64,000 nt of DNA, taken from the NCBI RefSeq assembly GCF_029168945.1, contig NC_083602.1, positions 64,686,600 through 64,750,599 on the forward strand. Direction: 5' to 3'. Numbering within the stretch: position 1 is the first letter of the stretch; each line of letters starts with the position of its first letter. The translations under genes and the position numbers were made by a program. Source of the DNA: Cannabis sativa. Taxonomy: Eukaryota; Streptophyta; Magnoliopsida; Rosales; Cannabaceae. The notes beneath the pieces were generated by a model. That model ran no database searches, was not told the DNA's origin, and was given only the letters and a program-made list of their open reading frames with translations. Of this stretch, positions 35,880 to 48,700 are shown piece after piece.

Positions 35880-38800
35880 CTAATCGATACGCGGAGGGAG
35901 ACGAGGTCCGATGCGTGCCTCCACCATGGCATCAAGCTTTTTCTTCTTCTCCTGGAATTTGGCAATCATCTCCTCAAGTTTGGGGTAGAAGGTAAGCTTG
36001 ATGTTCTGGTCGTTTGTAGAGCAAGCCTTGAAGACGTTATCGTCAAAACGCTTGGTGCACCGGCTGCAGGAGACGGGGGAAAGAAGCTCATCCCTTTTTG
36101 CCTTCTTTGAGGCTTGTTCCTTGAAGTCCCTGAGCTCCTTCAGCTCCGCGGCCAGAGTGGCCCTGGATTCTAAGTTGGCCTGGTGAGTTTCCTCTAAGGA
36201 CCTCACCTTGGCAGCCATCTCATCCAAGGCTTCCCTGGCCTCCCGAAGCTCCCGCCTGGCCTTTGCAGTGGCTTCACCCTCCGTCCTCAGCTCCTCCTGG
36301 TGCCGGCCTCCAGCCTATCTCTTTGCAGAGCCTCCTCCCGGATCATTGCCTCCGCCTGCGCTTCCCTCCGCTTAGCCTCTTCCTCATTAGCTTTGGCAGC
36401 GGCCTCCCGGCGCTCGGCAGCCTCCTGATAAAGCCGCCTCTCAGCAGTAAGATCCTGAAGAATCTTCCTGACTTCGTCCATGTCCCCAAAATCAGACATT
36501 ACGAAGCCATGGTTGATTATGTTCTTGGAGAGACGGCCGGCTTCAGCAGCAAGCTAAAAAATAATGCAAGTATAAGTAAGAATCTCCAGAAAAGAAAACA
36601 ATAAGGGGAAAAGCAAACTACAAAACACTTACCACAGTGAGAGAGTGGCTACGGTTCTGGACTTGGAAGATGGAGTTCAAGGATGCACAAGCAGCGAACC
36701 ACTTAGGTGCACACCGAGTAAGCTGGGACGCAAACTCGCCAGTCATCTTCGCAGCAAAGGGAGCTAAGGTGGGCCTGAGGAAACGACCGAACCAGTCCGA
36801 CAGGGGGTCCAAATTTAGATCCCACGGATTCTGGTATTCCGGGTTGTTAAGAGTATTTTGCATCTCAACTCGCAAGACCCTTCAAGGGCTTCCACCTCAG
36901 CATACCCCCGGGAGTATTCCTCCATGGCGTAGTTGTGTTTAGCTATCCGGAGCTCCTGTCTCGCCTCGTCTCCAGGAACCGGAGTCAGCACAATATTGGG
37001 AGGGGCAGTATGTTCCTCCATGGGAGAGACCCCGCCATCGAGACCGTGGGCCGGAGTATCAGCTCTCCGTGGCCGTTTGGGCTCCTCCTGGGCAATCATT
37101 TTGCCTTTAAGTTTGCGAATCAGAGCAATCTCTTGCTCTTCTTCACCTTCTTCAGCTTCCTCAGGAAGAGCCCGGTTCCCTCCTTCACCTTCTTCAACTT
37201 CCTCAGAAAAGCCCCATTGCTTTTCTTGACCTTCTCCCGGGAGCACCTCCTCGTCATCCACTAAGTCAATAGTGTATGGAAGAGCACTGGAAGAAATCTT
37301 TAGAGGGGGGGCCATCTGGGAAGAAGTAAAGGGAGGAGGAGCCTCAGGAGTGTGAACTCCGGCAAGTTCGGCCAAAATGGCGTCCATGGAAGCACCTGCT
37401 ACAACAAAAGAAAGAAAGCAAGTGTTAGAACATCCGTGGGAAACCACCAACACTCAGATATGACAAGCAAGCTAGTCCTACCCTGACTCTCTAATTCGGC
37501 CCTAGCAAAGTTTCGAATTTTGATGCTGACAGCATCATCTCCGAGATAGCTGTCCGAAGGCCGGAACCAACTGGATGTAATATAAGCTGAATGGCCTAAG
37601 GGAACGGGCTCCGGAGGACCAGAACCCATCCGGGACCGACCTAGGAAATCTCCTAAGTTGGAAAAATAAAACTCCTTCAAATGGTCTCCCCACTGGGTCG
37701 AGGGCATCCTAAACCAATAAAGACGCTCATCGAACCCTACAGGCCTAAGACTGGCATACTCGCCAACAGAAGGGACATAATGAACTGCTAAAGGAGACTT
37801 AACACCGGAGCCGGAAGTGCTGGCACCAGGAGCCCCAGTGTTTGGCTCCTGAGCCGAAGGCTGTGGCCTGGGAGCCCTTCTCTCCGCTGAGTCCCTAATA
37901 TGAAGGGGCTTCCCGGCGATTGCCTGGCTTCTTCTCTCGACCGGGCTCCCCACGCGAAGTGGTCTCCCGGAAGCTGCCTGGGCCTTAGAGTATGCCTTCT
38001 CCTGAGCCTTCCGGTAGAGATATTCCTGGTACTTCTTCTCGGCAGTGGCGATGATCTCATCCCGGAAGGTCTTCTCCGCGACCGGCGCCCTCACGTTGGG
38101 ACAGATAACCCGGGAAAGATTAGAGTCCTCCATGGATTGGTGCGGATGGATGAGTTTTGCCTTCCTGCAGTTCTCCGTAGTGATCAGGCCCCCGACGTCA
38201 AGATCAGCCCGGTCATAAGAGGCAAAGGCCTGGGCTCTCCGAAGAAAGACCTGAGTAGGGGCGGTCCGTTGGTAAGGAGGAATCCTGACCCACTCAGTGA
38301 AGAGCTCCGGATGGTCCACTGCCCGGAACCCGGAGGAGAAGAAAAAACGATGGCGATACTCCTTAATATGAGTTTGCCTATTATACGGGACCACCCCTTC
38401 ATTGGCAGGGTGGGCCCGGAACCCATAAAAACCGTCCTTAAGTTTTTCCCCCTTCTTGGGGACAAAAACAAGTTCATAAAAATACAATATCTCCGCCGGG
38501 CGGGGAGAACCCCATCCCTGGGCGGAGTAAAAAATAAATAAGCCTGAAAGCAGGCGGTATGCTTGGGGAATAAGTTGGTATGGCGCAAGGCCGACAAAAA
38601 CTAAGAAATTAACAAAATAATCTTGGAGAGGAAGCATGGCCCCGCCCATCAAATGCGTCTGGCTTCAGGCCCCAAAGCCGCCGTAGTTATGATTGGGCGT
38701 CTCCGCATCACGAGGTGGCCGGTGGTAGGTCCCGGATGTGGAAGGCTTGATTCCAGCTACCTCCACAATGTTTTCCAGTTGATGGGGACAAGTTAGAGTG

Positions 38801-38937
38801 GAGTGAAGCTTGGCCGCCTCCCATTCGGTCGCCCGAGACTTGTACCCCTCCTGGGCAACAGGACCCAGGGAGACCTCCTCGAGGGTAGCCAGGCGCTTAC
38901 CGCTCTTCTTAGATGATTTTGAGCCAGAAGCAGACAT
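35880..38937 (-). pseudogene. Antisense spliced gene of Tat element (putative gypsy-type transposon domain)
   Basis: This gene reads against the retrotransposon. ATG at 38937 (MSASGSKSSKKSGKRL) leads into a domain like Pfam Transposase_28 (PF04195, putative gypsy-type transposon): blocks DYFVNFLVFVGLAPYQLIPQ and FFFSSGF. Exon 1 is 38937-37482; intron GT/AG 37481 to 37399 or 37396; exon 2 to 36633 (acidic Glu-rich linker); intron 36632-36554; exon 3 is an Ala/Glu/Arg-rich coiled coil ending at 35880. Both introns are 79-86 nt and keep frame, which argues for real splicing. Defects: one TGA at 38667-38665 (CGA likely), a frameshift near 36885 (G-run loss) and one near 36300. Its function is unknown; Tat relatives such as Grande and Retand carry antisense ORFs. 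Confidence 0.85.
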
Positions 38938-38946
38938 GTTTTGATT

Positions 38947-39410
38947 CTGTAAAAAGAGTTAAGATTCCAGCAGTTAGGCCCCATACCAAACCCTAAACCA
39001 AGAAAAAGGGAATGGGGGTCCCCTAACTGCTGGAAAGAGGCCCCCTCCGGACACCTGTCATACAGAAAACCTTAAGAGGATTCCCTGGACAAGAGTCGGG
39101 TGCGATAAATTCACAAAAGACGGTATTGCGCACTAAAGAAAAAGAAAAGGCAGAAAGCAGAAGGAAAACAATCCATCCTATGCCCTAAGCGACCATTATA
39201 CGAAGAACGTATGGTCTTCTACAAAAAATAACAACAAATGCGTGACAACAGTAATCCTATCACTAGAGCAGTGAACTCAAACCGATTATATGAAGGATCT
39301 AAATATTTGCATTTCCAGAAACTTCGAATACAAACCCAGAAAAGAACTAGCAGATAAGTAACAACATGCCATGCATATTAATAATGAAGCAAAGAGTGCA
39401 AGGAACTTAC
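38947..39410 (-). other. Predicted 5'-UTR intron of antisense gene
   Basis: Donor ATT|GTAAGTTCC at 39410 and acceptor CTCTTTTTACAG|AATC at 38947 lie just 9 bases before the ATG. Both match plant splice consensus well. The sequence between holds no in-frame coding sense. Confidence 0.7.
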
Positions 39411-39610
39411 AATGAAGTGTTGAGACTGGGGGTCCTGCTGTGAATCAAATGAAGACAAGAAGGACTGACAGTAACAAACGAAGAAGAACTGGAGAAATTT
39501 GCAAAGTGTTCAAAGGTGTTTTTCTGGGTCTGAAAATTATTTCTCTCTAGGAAATTTGAGCAAAGTTGGCAAGAAATGGGAAGTAACCGAAATGAAGGAA
39601 AGGTGGTGGC

Positions 39611-39617
39611 TTTTATA
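39611..39617 (-). promoter_or_regulatory. TATA box of the antisense gene
   Basis: The minus strand reads CCTATAAAAGCC, about 200 bp upstream of the UTR splice donor. Transcription would start near 39585 and give a leader of about 175 nt plus the spliced junction. It is independent of the LTR promoter. Confidence 0.65.
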
Positions 39618-39930
39618 GGCAAAGCTGCATGAGGAACAGGCGTCATCACCTACCAATCGAACGGTGGGGGAAGCGCACGATTCGAATTCTCAGAAATCAA
39701 CAAACCAGATTGGTTTGCAATTAAGGCGGTGGAAACGTTTGAGTATCCGTCTGACACCATTAATGCGCCGTATCAATCAATGGGCGTGAAACGAATCGAC
39801 CTCTGCAAAAAGTGAATTGCTGCATTAAAGGCCATCATTAAATACACCCTCACGCGCTCAAAGCTCGTGTCAGGAAACCGAGGAGTCAACCGGAAGCACT
39901 TGAGCAAGCCTTGTTTTATTTTTTCAAATA

Positions 39931-39950
39931 AACAAGGCTTGGGGGGTAAA
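39931..39950 (+). other. Polypurine tract of Tat element
   Basis: A purine-rich AAGGCTTGGGGGGTAAA directly precedes the 3' LTR. Confidence 0.8.
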
Positions 39951-40725
39951 TGTTGCCCCTAATTTTTCCCAATATACGTGGACCAACCAAACAAGGACAC
40001 GTGGATCAAGCAATGTACAATCCAAAATATTTGCTAAGTCTTTATGCTGTAAGGTGGCTTCCAGGAGAAGGCATATGGAACCCCATATGCTCCCGGAAGC
40101 TCGAAGTAACGTTAAGGCATCTCCGCAACGTGTCAGGTTTCTCCTGAGCAATCAAGTCGCATTTAATGCCGCATGGGAGGAAGCGTATTGGGACTGCTAC
40201 ACGCAATAAAGTATGACGGCACAACCTCCAACCAGAAGCTACAAAGTAATGATCATTTAAGTCTACCGACGGCTACATTGTGAAGAGTCACATCAGACAA
40301 AAGGTAATAAGGACATTCCACATAAAAGCCCTACAGCACCTAGGGATTTGACCATGCATTACCCATGGTATATTCATTGGAAATGCCCAACTTTATGGAT
40401 ACTTACAGATACGTTTGTAAGGATAATTCTAGGGATCACCCCACCAAAAACACTATAAATACCCCCTCAAAGCTCATTAAATGGGATCGAGAATCTTGGG
40501 CTGCATAAGAGCAAGTAGAGTAAATACTCACCAAGAACATTCTCTGTATTTATAAGAGTGAAACACTCCCCAAATACATTCTCTGTATTAAATACATCCA
40601 TAAATAAAAAAGACTCGTGGACTAAGGCTCATTAACGCCCCAACCACGTAAAAATCTTTCTCTAATTTTCTTACAGCTCTCTAACTTTATAATATTTTAT
40701 TAGTTGCCGAAAACTTCGGTCAACA
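39951..40725 (+). repeat. 3' LTR of Tat element
   Basis: This 775-bp LTR runs TGTTGCCC...GGTCAACA and is followed by the CCTAC duplication. It lacks the 13 bp found in the 5' LTR. Confidence 0.95.
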
Positions 40726-40833
40726 CCTACAGTAGACTACTAAGAAAGATAAGAGATAATTGAGGAAAGTGATGTACAATGTAAATGTTTTGGATGAGCA
40801 ATACAATGATTCTTATTCATCAAAAAAAAAAAA
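40726..40833 (+). other. LINE 3' UTR, last part, with poly(A) tail
   Basis: After the CCTAC duplication (40726-40730) the LINE 3' UTR resumes and ends in A12 (40822-40833), overlapping the A-rich start of the 16-bp target duplication (40830-40845). Confidence 0.9.
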
Positions 40834-40845
40834 CTTTTCTAGCAA

Positions 40846-41199
40846 CTTTTTTTTCGTCTCCATTTCTCTTTTTCCAACGACTTTCGCCACAAATAGGACA
40901 TACTTCTTTTTTTTCATTCTCTTTACAAAATAAGGCACAAGTATAATTGCATACATCAATGGTTTCATAACCCAAACCAAGGTTACACAATTTCATCTTC
41001 GACTCGTAATGAGACTTGGGTAATTTTGTACTCTCTAGAAATAACTCAACCAATATGGCGAGTAACATATCAAAAGAATGGTTACTCCACTTATTGAGAA
41101 CTTTGAAGTGCATCAGCTTCACCAAAGCGTTGAGCACTGATTTTTTGCAACCCAAGTACAATTCAGTTTCCATATCCTTGAACAAATCGTCGTACTTAC
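40846..41199 (-). pseudogene. TNP2-type CACTA transposase, N-terminal middle segment
   Basis: This is the segment of the transposase between the LINE and copy B. Leftward it reads YDDLFKDMETELYLGCKK, then the Transposase_21 N-terminal blocks KVLNKWSNHSFDMLL and LGLGYETIDVC, a zinc-binding-like CPICGESRWK, and ends at VARKV, where the LINE target duplication begins; sense continues at 23751. Its other end (41195-41199, CTTAC) is the copy B target duplication, continuing at 51317. The frame is open within this piece. Confidence 0.88.
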
Positions 41200-43094
41200 T
41201 GTTGGAAATTATTTTACCAGGATCTTAGATCTACTCACAAGTATGTTTATTAACACCCTAAATATGAACTTTCTAAAACGATGAAATAAACACATAAAAA
41301 GTTTAGGAAACCTTACATTGGGTGCAGCGGAACATAATGACTCCTTCCGTTCAGATATCTAGCCCTTGATTCCTTTCTGTAGCAGAGCATTATCAATATC
41401 TGAACATGGATCTCTTTCTCTGAATCTTTGATGCTGAAACCTCCTTCTTGCTGAAAGTCTTTCTTCACGATCTTCCTCACTATGATTGAGGTATCACTTG
41501 CTGTGTGTGGGCACTACTCATACACTAAGAACTTCGAAATTTAAGGAAGAAGAAAGAGAGAGTGGGTTCGGCCAAAGATAGGGAGAGAGAGAGGCTCAGT
41601 TTTTCTGAATCAGAAGTGTCAGAAGAAAAGTGTTATTTTCCTGAAGCCTTCACTATCTATTTATAGCATTCCACTAGGGTTAGGTTTGAATTATTTGGCA
41701 TTAAAATAATGAAAATATCAGAGGGAAAAACCCTACAAAAGTGGCCGGCCCTACATAGTTGATTTGGGCCTCACTTTTTGCAATTTTGCAGTTTTATCTT
41801 TTCTGCATCTGATTTTCTCAAAAACGCAAACTTTCTAATTCAACCATTTAAATGACAATTCTAACTATTTAATAACTATAAATAATTATTAAATAATATT
41901 GTCATTTATCATATTTATTAATTAAACCATACAAAGTATCATAATTAACAAATATGCCCTTAAAACTCTTTCTTTACAATTTTGCCCTTACTTAGTGAAA
42001 AATTCACAAATAGACATAGTCTAATTTGAGAATTATAATTGATTAATCAAAACCAATTATATGAGTCTTACAAGCAATATTATCTCAACTAGTGCGGGGA
42101 CCATGGGTCTATATAACCGAGCTTCCAATAAGTAGATCAAGAATTTAGCACTAAAATTCACTAACTTATTAATTCTTCGTTGAATCCACGCATAGAACTT
42201 AGAATTGCACTCTCAGTATATAGAATGCTCTATATGTTCCACCATATAGACACATCATTATTTATCCATTGTTATAATCCTAATTTGATCAATGATCCTC
42301 TATATGAATGATCTACACTGTAAAGGGATTAGATTACCGTTACACCCTACAATGCATTTTATCCTTAAAACACTTGACCCCGTATAAATGATATTTAAGC
42401 TTATGTGAAATGAGTACTCCACCATTTATGTTCGTTTGGTCAAGCTCGAAGGAGATCATCCTTTGCTTACTATTCGCCAGATAGAAGCTATAGATTCCAT
42501 GTTTATGATAGCGCTCCCACTCAATTGCACTACCGTGTTCCCAAAATGTACATATCACCCTGACCTAAAAGTAGGTTTAACTAACAAATCAAAGAACACG
42601 AATAGCCTTTCAAGATTGAGCCTAATCATAACAGGATTAAGAACATTTGATCTAGGATCAACTAGGCGATATTGACTTGAATAGATATTACGGTAAGTTT
42701 AATAAATCTAAGTCAAAGTTCAATATCGGTCCCTTCCGATGCATACTCCATGCATCCAACATGAGCTTTACTTTAACCAATGCTCTGGAAAGAACATAGC
42801 ACTTCTCCAAATGCAAGTAAACTCTATTGTAGATTATCATATCAGTAAAATCCTATGTCTGATAAATCTAGGAAACTTTATTCACATAGTCATGTTTACT
42901 TTCCAATGTGTTGACAGCACAATAAACAGGATCAAGTATGTGAAAAGGATTTCAGATGAATTTATACATTATGTACATATAATCATGAAATAAATCATGT
43001 GAACCATGCAACATTAAATGTTATTTCTGATCTATATTAATAAGTAAATCTGACTATATTGAAATGAGTTTTATTTAGGGCATAAAACCCAACA
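41200..43094 (-). repeat. 3' LTR of copy B
   Basis: This 1895-bp LTR runs TGTTGG...CCAACA and is closely similar to 49422-51311. It lacks the G11 run of copy A (GCGGGG here). Confidence 0.93.
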
Positions 43095-43108
43095 AACTCC
43101 CACTTGCA
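43095..43108 (-). other. Polypurine tract, copy B
   Basis: The minus strand reads TGCAAGTGGGAGTT directly before the LTR, identical to copy A. Confidence 0.85.
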
Positions 43109-45760
43109 CTAATATAAAACAAAAAGTGCGTTTCAAATAATCTCAACACCTCGATATACAAATCAAGTGTAGTAGTAGTAAACTCCTCGTAATAGGATCT
43201 GAAAGGTTGAATTAAACACAACCTTTTCTCCACCATTACTCTTCCTTAATCACAAAATCATTAATTATGTGAAATTCCTCTCTATATGTCTACTCTCTTG
43301 GGATACTGGATTCTATACTTTTGGCAACTACTTTTGGTTAATCAAGAAATTAACACTAGTAGTTTAGGCAATTTGGAATGGTGCCAAAAATGTATAGAAC
43401 TTTCCTTAGACTGAACATGTACCTTTCCTGTAACTTTAACATTCAGTCCCTTCCTGGTAGACCTAGAGACTTCAGATAGGTTTTTACACTTCTCCAAAAT
43501 CAGTATTCCACCCCCAGAGTAATCACCATCTTATCAGAAAGATTTTCTAGCACAAAGGCAAATTTCAAAATCTGATGTGGTGTAGTCTAAGAGTTTTAAA
43601 CACACCCTTATAGACTAACATGTAGTTCCTCTTCTTAATCTTAGGATTTACTTGATTGTCTTCCAATGTTCTTCTCCTGGATTAATCTGATACCTACTCA
43701 TTACTCCCACTCAACAGCAGGTGTCTGGTCTAAGGCATACAAAAGCATGTCTAAGACCTCTCACTGTTGATTTAAGAAATTCTTTCATGGCTTTATCTTT
43801 TCTGGAATAGTTGAGACTTTTCCTTAGATAAATAAATTTATGCCTAAGAAGTTGTGAAGCTTCTATAAATTTCCATTAGAAAGAAAATGCTTCAGCATCT
43901 TACTAAAGTAAGTTGCTTGCATTAGAGTAAGTAATTACCAGGTATACCACAAGCCATAGGTTTAGATAAACTCAAACCTATAATACTAGGAACAGGAAGT
44001 TTTGTTAAGTCTATTGAATAGACTTATAAACAAAAATTTCCTTTTATGTCCTTGTAATAGAAAACTTTAGGTTACTCCATGTGAATGGATTAAACCATAA
44101 TTCTATTGGCTTTTCTTCTTAGTTTCTTATCTTGACAATCCATTACTTGTTTAACCTCACAATGAATTTTAATCACTAGTGTCTCCCAAGTCATAAGAAG
44201 GTGAGTTCCTAGAAACTCTCCCACTACGACAAGGTACAGTGAATTATGTCTTAAGAAAACTAAATGGTATTGATCTTTTCGGTTGTGACAAGACAACAGA
44301 GGCAGTGGGATCATCATATGTCAAATAAGATGATAGAACACTTTTGGAATCAAGAAAAAATATCTCCTTTATTTGCTACTTTATTTTCAGACTTAGTCAT
44401 TATCTTAGAAAAGTAGTATTTGTTTGAACAAACACTTTCTTATCTATTGACTATGGGATGGTCCGCCCCTAATCACTTAGAATAGCTAACAAACCATGGT
44501 TAACAGTTCTAGCTTTTCTTAAGATTTTGATTAGGTCATCCATGAATCTACTAATGATTTACATTAAGTATACAACCATTACATCATTCTGAAATTGTAT
44601 TACCATGGAAGGAATTAGGCAATGACTAGTAACTAATCATCAACATGCAACTCAAAAATTCTGGGGAGCTAAGTTTGGATATAATTCAAAAATCAATTTA
44701 ATGATCTTTGAACTGCATATCTACTAACTATTTCTCCACCCCTATCAGTTCGCAAGATCTTTAACAACTTACCTTAATGGTTTTAACCATTGCTAGAAAT
44801 TAATGAAATTTTTCAAACATTTCAAATTTCTCGCTAAAAGGTATAATCCAGAGTTATCGTTTTAAGAATACAACGAAAAACTCATATCCACCCCCTGAAT
44901 GTACATCCATCTGCGAATGAGATGAACTACTTTCAGTGGATATAGGCATATTAACTCTTTGCAGAGATTGATCTTGTCAAATCCACTATGAACAAGATAC
45001 AAATGCCATAGATTAAAAAAATGTGGTAGTGTCTTTTGATGACTTAGGTTTATAAAAGAATTCTTAGAATAGTGCAAGTGGATCCTGGTCACAGAATACC
45101 TAACTCATATTCCATACAGTTTGAATCCATTAAGAAAAGATGGATATTAAACACTTGAGAAAGTGTAACTGTATTGTATCTGGAATTAGAAATATAAGAA
45201 AATTTCTATTTGGAATCTAAAATTAAAGTCAAAGACTTAGAATTTATACCAAATATAATGAGTAATTCTTTCTTGGACCACCACTACTAATATAACTCTA
45301 AGTCTGATTTGCCCATACAACTAGGAGATTTCTAAGATTGAGGATTTATATCAATTGGGAATAGAATTTCGGAATTATAATCATTTGCGTCATTTAATTT
45401 CTTAAAAGAAAATATAGAATGACATGAAATGATTTATAGACCATTCATCCAATGATATGTTATTGAGCTAATTCGAAATGAATAAGCTAAGAGGAATTAG
45501 GATAATTTCGTTGTTTAAATAAGAATGCAACGATGCTACGATTAACGCGAGTCAAAGTAATCTTATTTATACAATCTTCTTGTTTCATATTGTAAAAATG
45601 CTAGTCTAAGGTGTCATCAATTGATGAACAGCTAGATGTTGCATATACAATATTTATCTTTCGAGATCTTACACTATTATGTATGTCTAATGGTGAAAAT
45701 CCATTAGGGATTTATCTCATTAGATAAACAAACATGGTAGACAACCAATGAAGATTCGAA
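43109..45760 (-). pseudogene. Decayed copia pol, copy B
   Basis: This aligns closely with 8936-11560. The RNase H landmark NPGEEHWKTIK lies at about 43683-43651, followed by the same TAA stop (43650-43648) as in copy A. No frame is open for more than about 80 codons. The shared lesion means both copies descend from an already inactive parent. Confidence 0.7.
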
Positions 45761-48700
45761 ATTAAACTACAATTTAATAACAGAAATCAACATGGTTCAA
45801 TATAAATTCATACACAATTCAGAAATTATAAACATATAGCAAGTAGGAATGACTAGTGAAAATACTAAAACATACAATCTTAAATAATTTCCAAGGTTTT
45901 CAACAAACTGATACAGTGTCCCGGTAGGCGAGAGTCAAAGTATCATTTATTGAATAGAGTTGTCAGCTCATCTAAAATAGAAACCATTTATCTCTAAGTA
46001 TCATTTATCTCTAAGTAGTCACCGTAGGGGAGAGTCTAAATAGAGACGAAAACTCACAAAACACTTATCAAATGAAATCTTACGGTGTTAAATGCGTTCA
46101 ACGAATAACCATCCATAGGGGGACGAAGTCTAGCGTCTCGAGGTTATATTGAAAATATTTAACTTTTGTAAGACCAACAATGGAGATCGAATATCTTAAT
46201 AATAATCAAGCTCATTATTTAATGTGAGTTTTATTTTCTTTGATTCTCTTTATTTAATTTATTTATTTTAAATATATATATTTATTAATTAAAATTTCCA
46301 ATTTTGAATGAAAAATTCTAAATATAAATTTTAATTTAATATTTATAAATTTTACTTAGATGGATATGAAAATAACATGAATTATTTCCATCTTAGTAAT
46401 AATTTCCAATAAATATTTAGAAAAATATTCAATTTAAGTTGTTACAAAATAAATTTAAATTAATTTACAACTCAAATTTTTATTTTCTATAAATATATAT
46501 ATTGCATTTCGAAAAATTAAAGTATTTAAGAATACAATTTTCGAAAAATGCATGTTAAAATAAAAAATAAATCCTGGAAAAATTATTCTAATTTAATGTT
46601 GGCCCAAAATTAATTAATAAAATTAATTTACAACAAAAAATATAACTTTCCTATTTAATTAAATGTATATAAGAAAAATTTCAAATATTTAAGTATGATG
46701 ATGAAAATCAACTTAAATATTAATTTTTTATTTAATTAAATACACTAGAAAAATACTTCAAGCAAAAATATCATCTATCTAGATTTTTCCTTTGACTAAT
46801 TAATTCAATTTCTAATAATATACTTTAATTCAATTTATTTTAAATTAATCAATAAATGAAAAAATCATTGATTTAAGTTGGTCCAAAATTAAAATAAATA
46901 ATTTACAACTTTAATCTATTTTTCAAATAAAATTCGAAATTCCAGCATTTAAGAAATGCAATTTCGAAATTTGATTAATAAAATAAAGAAAAATATGCTT
47001 TGAAAATTATTTAAATTTAGTTGAAAAAATAAATTTCAACTAAAAATAATTTTTCTATTTAATTAAGTGTCATGAAAAAGAAATATTTAAGTATCATGAT
47101 GAAAATCAACTTGGATATTTAATTTTCAAATTAATTAAATGTATTAAATTCAAGAAATAAATAATTAAGTGTAGAGAAGGCTTAATTATTAATCTCTAGT
47201 TTAATACTAGGAAAAAATAAATTGTACCAAAATTAATTATTTAAATAATTAATTTCACAATGTATAATATTTTCCTATTTAATATTAGAAATAATAAGTA
47301 GTCTAGAAATAACTATCTAGAAAATATCTTATTTGACTAAGTATCTTTTCCATAAAATTTGAAAAAATATCTAATTTAAGTTGTATTAGAAAAAATCTAG
47401 AACTTAAATATTTTTCAAATTTAAATTTAATTAAATATCAAAAATTAAGTTGTAACCACTTAATTTAAAAATATTCCATTTTGAGTTAATATTCAAAAAG
47501 ATATCAACTTAAAAAATATCTAAAATATTCCATTTTAAGTTAATATTCGAAAAGATATTAACTTAAAAAATATCTAAAGAATCTTAATAACCAATGCCTA
47601 AAATTTCTCAACTTAATTTTGAAATTTGAAATTCAAAAGATATTCCGATTTAAGTTGGTTAGTTGTAGATAACTAAATATCAACTTAAATAGGAATATTT
47701 AATGAAAAATTTAAATTAACCTTCAGAAAGAATGTAGATGCTTATAATTCTATATTTAATTAAATACAAGAAAATACATATAGTTTAGCTTAGAATAAAA
47801 AATTCTTTAAACTATAATTTTCTTAAATTAATTTCAAAATAAATGAAATTAATTATGTTGCTAATCAATTTTATTAGGTTAAACTAGTTTAATTAACCTA
47901 GTACAGTTGTTCAAATCAAGCAAATGGGCCTTCACAATTGGGGTGGTTCATGTGAGGGGGTACTGGGTTCAGTATGTCGTACCCACTACTATGGCTCCCA
48001 ACTCTCACACAAGGCCCAAAAGAGAGGAATTTAACCTTAAAATGAACAACTGTTATTAATTGAATAGACCCAAAAACTAAATGGGCCTAAATAAATTCTA
48101 TCAAGAACTATGATAATTTATTTTAGCAACAACAACCTATATGCATCTATAATAAAATTAAACACATAGGCTCACACAGGCACACTTTGGATGGGTCCTA
48201 TCATGTTGCTAGGTCATACACAGATGAAAGAAGATTGTAAATATATCTGTTACAAATTATTTACTTGACCAAGGGAGCCATCAGATCATTAGATCTGGCA
48301 AAAAGTAACCATGGCTAATTGCAATCAAGTAATAATAGGTTTTGAAAACTTACACACAAGCTAAAAACACATACTCTTGCAACAAGGTTAGCTAGATAGT
48401 TGGATGTAGGATTTATTTAATTTTAAATTAAATAATTGATTTCGAAATAAATAATTAATTAATTAAATAAAAATATTTTCGAAAATTTTATAAAATTTTA
48501 AAAAAAATTTGAAATTTAAAAAAAAAATTAAATTTAAAATTAAACCTACAATTTTAAAAAATTAGGTTTCAACCAACCTAAATATCATTTCAAAATTTGC
48601 TAACTTCTTTTAAAATTTAAATATTATTTTATAAATAAAAATTAAATAAAAAATTAAAAAAGATAAATGAATATCTTTTTCAGATTTTAAATGTAATTTA

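Larger units (their letters stand above)
28525..40725 (+). mobile_element. Tat-lineage Ty3/gypsy retrotransposon
   Basis: This 12.2-kb element has LTRs at 28525-29312 and 39951-40725 and perfect CCTAC target duplications (28520-28524, 40726-40730), inserted in the LINE 3' UTR. Order: PBS, gag-protease (broken), pol with RT, RNase H, a second (archaeal-type) RNase H and integrase, then a 4.6-kb 3' region with an antisense gene, and PPT. The second RNase H and the antisense ORF place it in the Tat group. The LTRs differ by about 19 substitutions plus one 13-bp indel (counted by eye), so insertion is fairly recent. Confidence 0.95.
23752..40833 (+). mobile_element. L1-type LINE, interrupted by Tat element
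   Basis: This is a full-length-looking plant LINE of about 4.9 kb of own sequence (23752-28524 and 40731-40833): 5' UTR, ORF1, ORF2, 3' UTR and an A12 tail, bounded by a 16-bp target duplication. It is inserted in the CACTA transposase gene, opposite to its direction. A Tat gypsy element sits in the 3' UTR at 28525-40725. Confidence 0.93.

Noticed and set aside
37900..38541. 213-residue plus-strand ORF in the Tat 3' region
   Set aside because: It is the reverse shadow of the antisense gene's first exon, which has domain similarity, splice sites and a promoter on the other strand.
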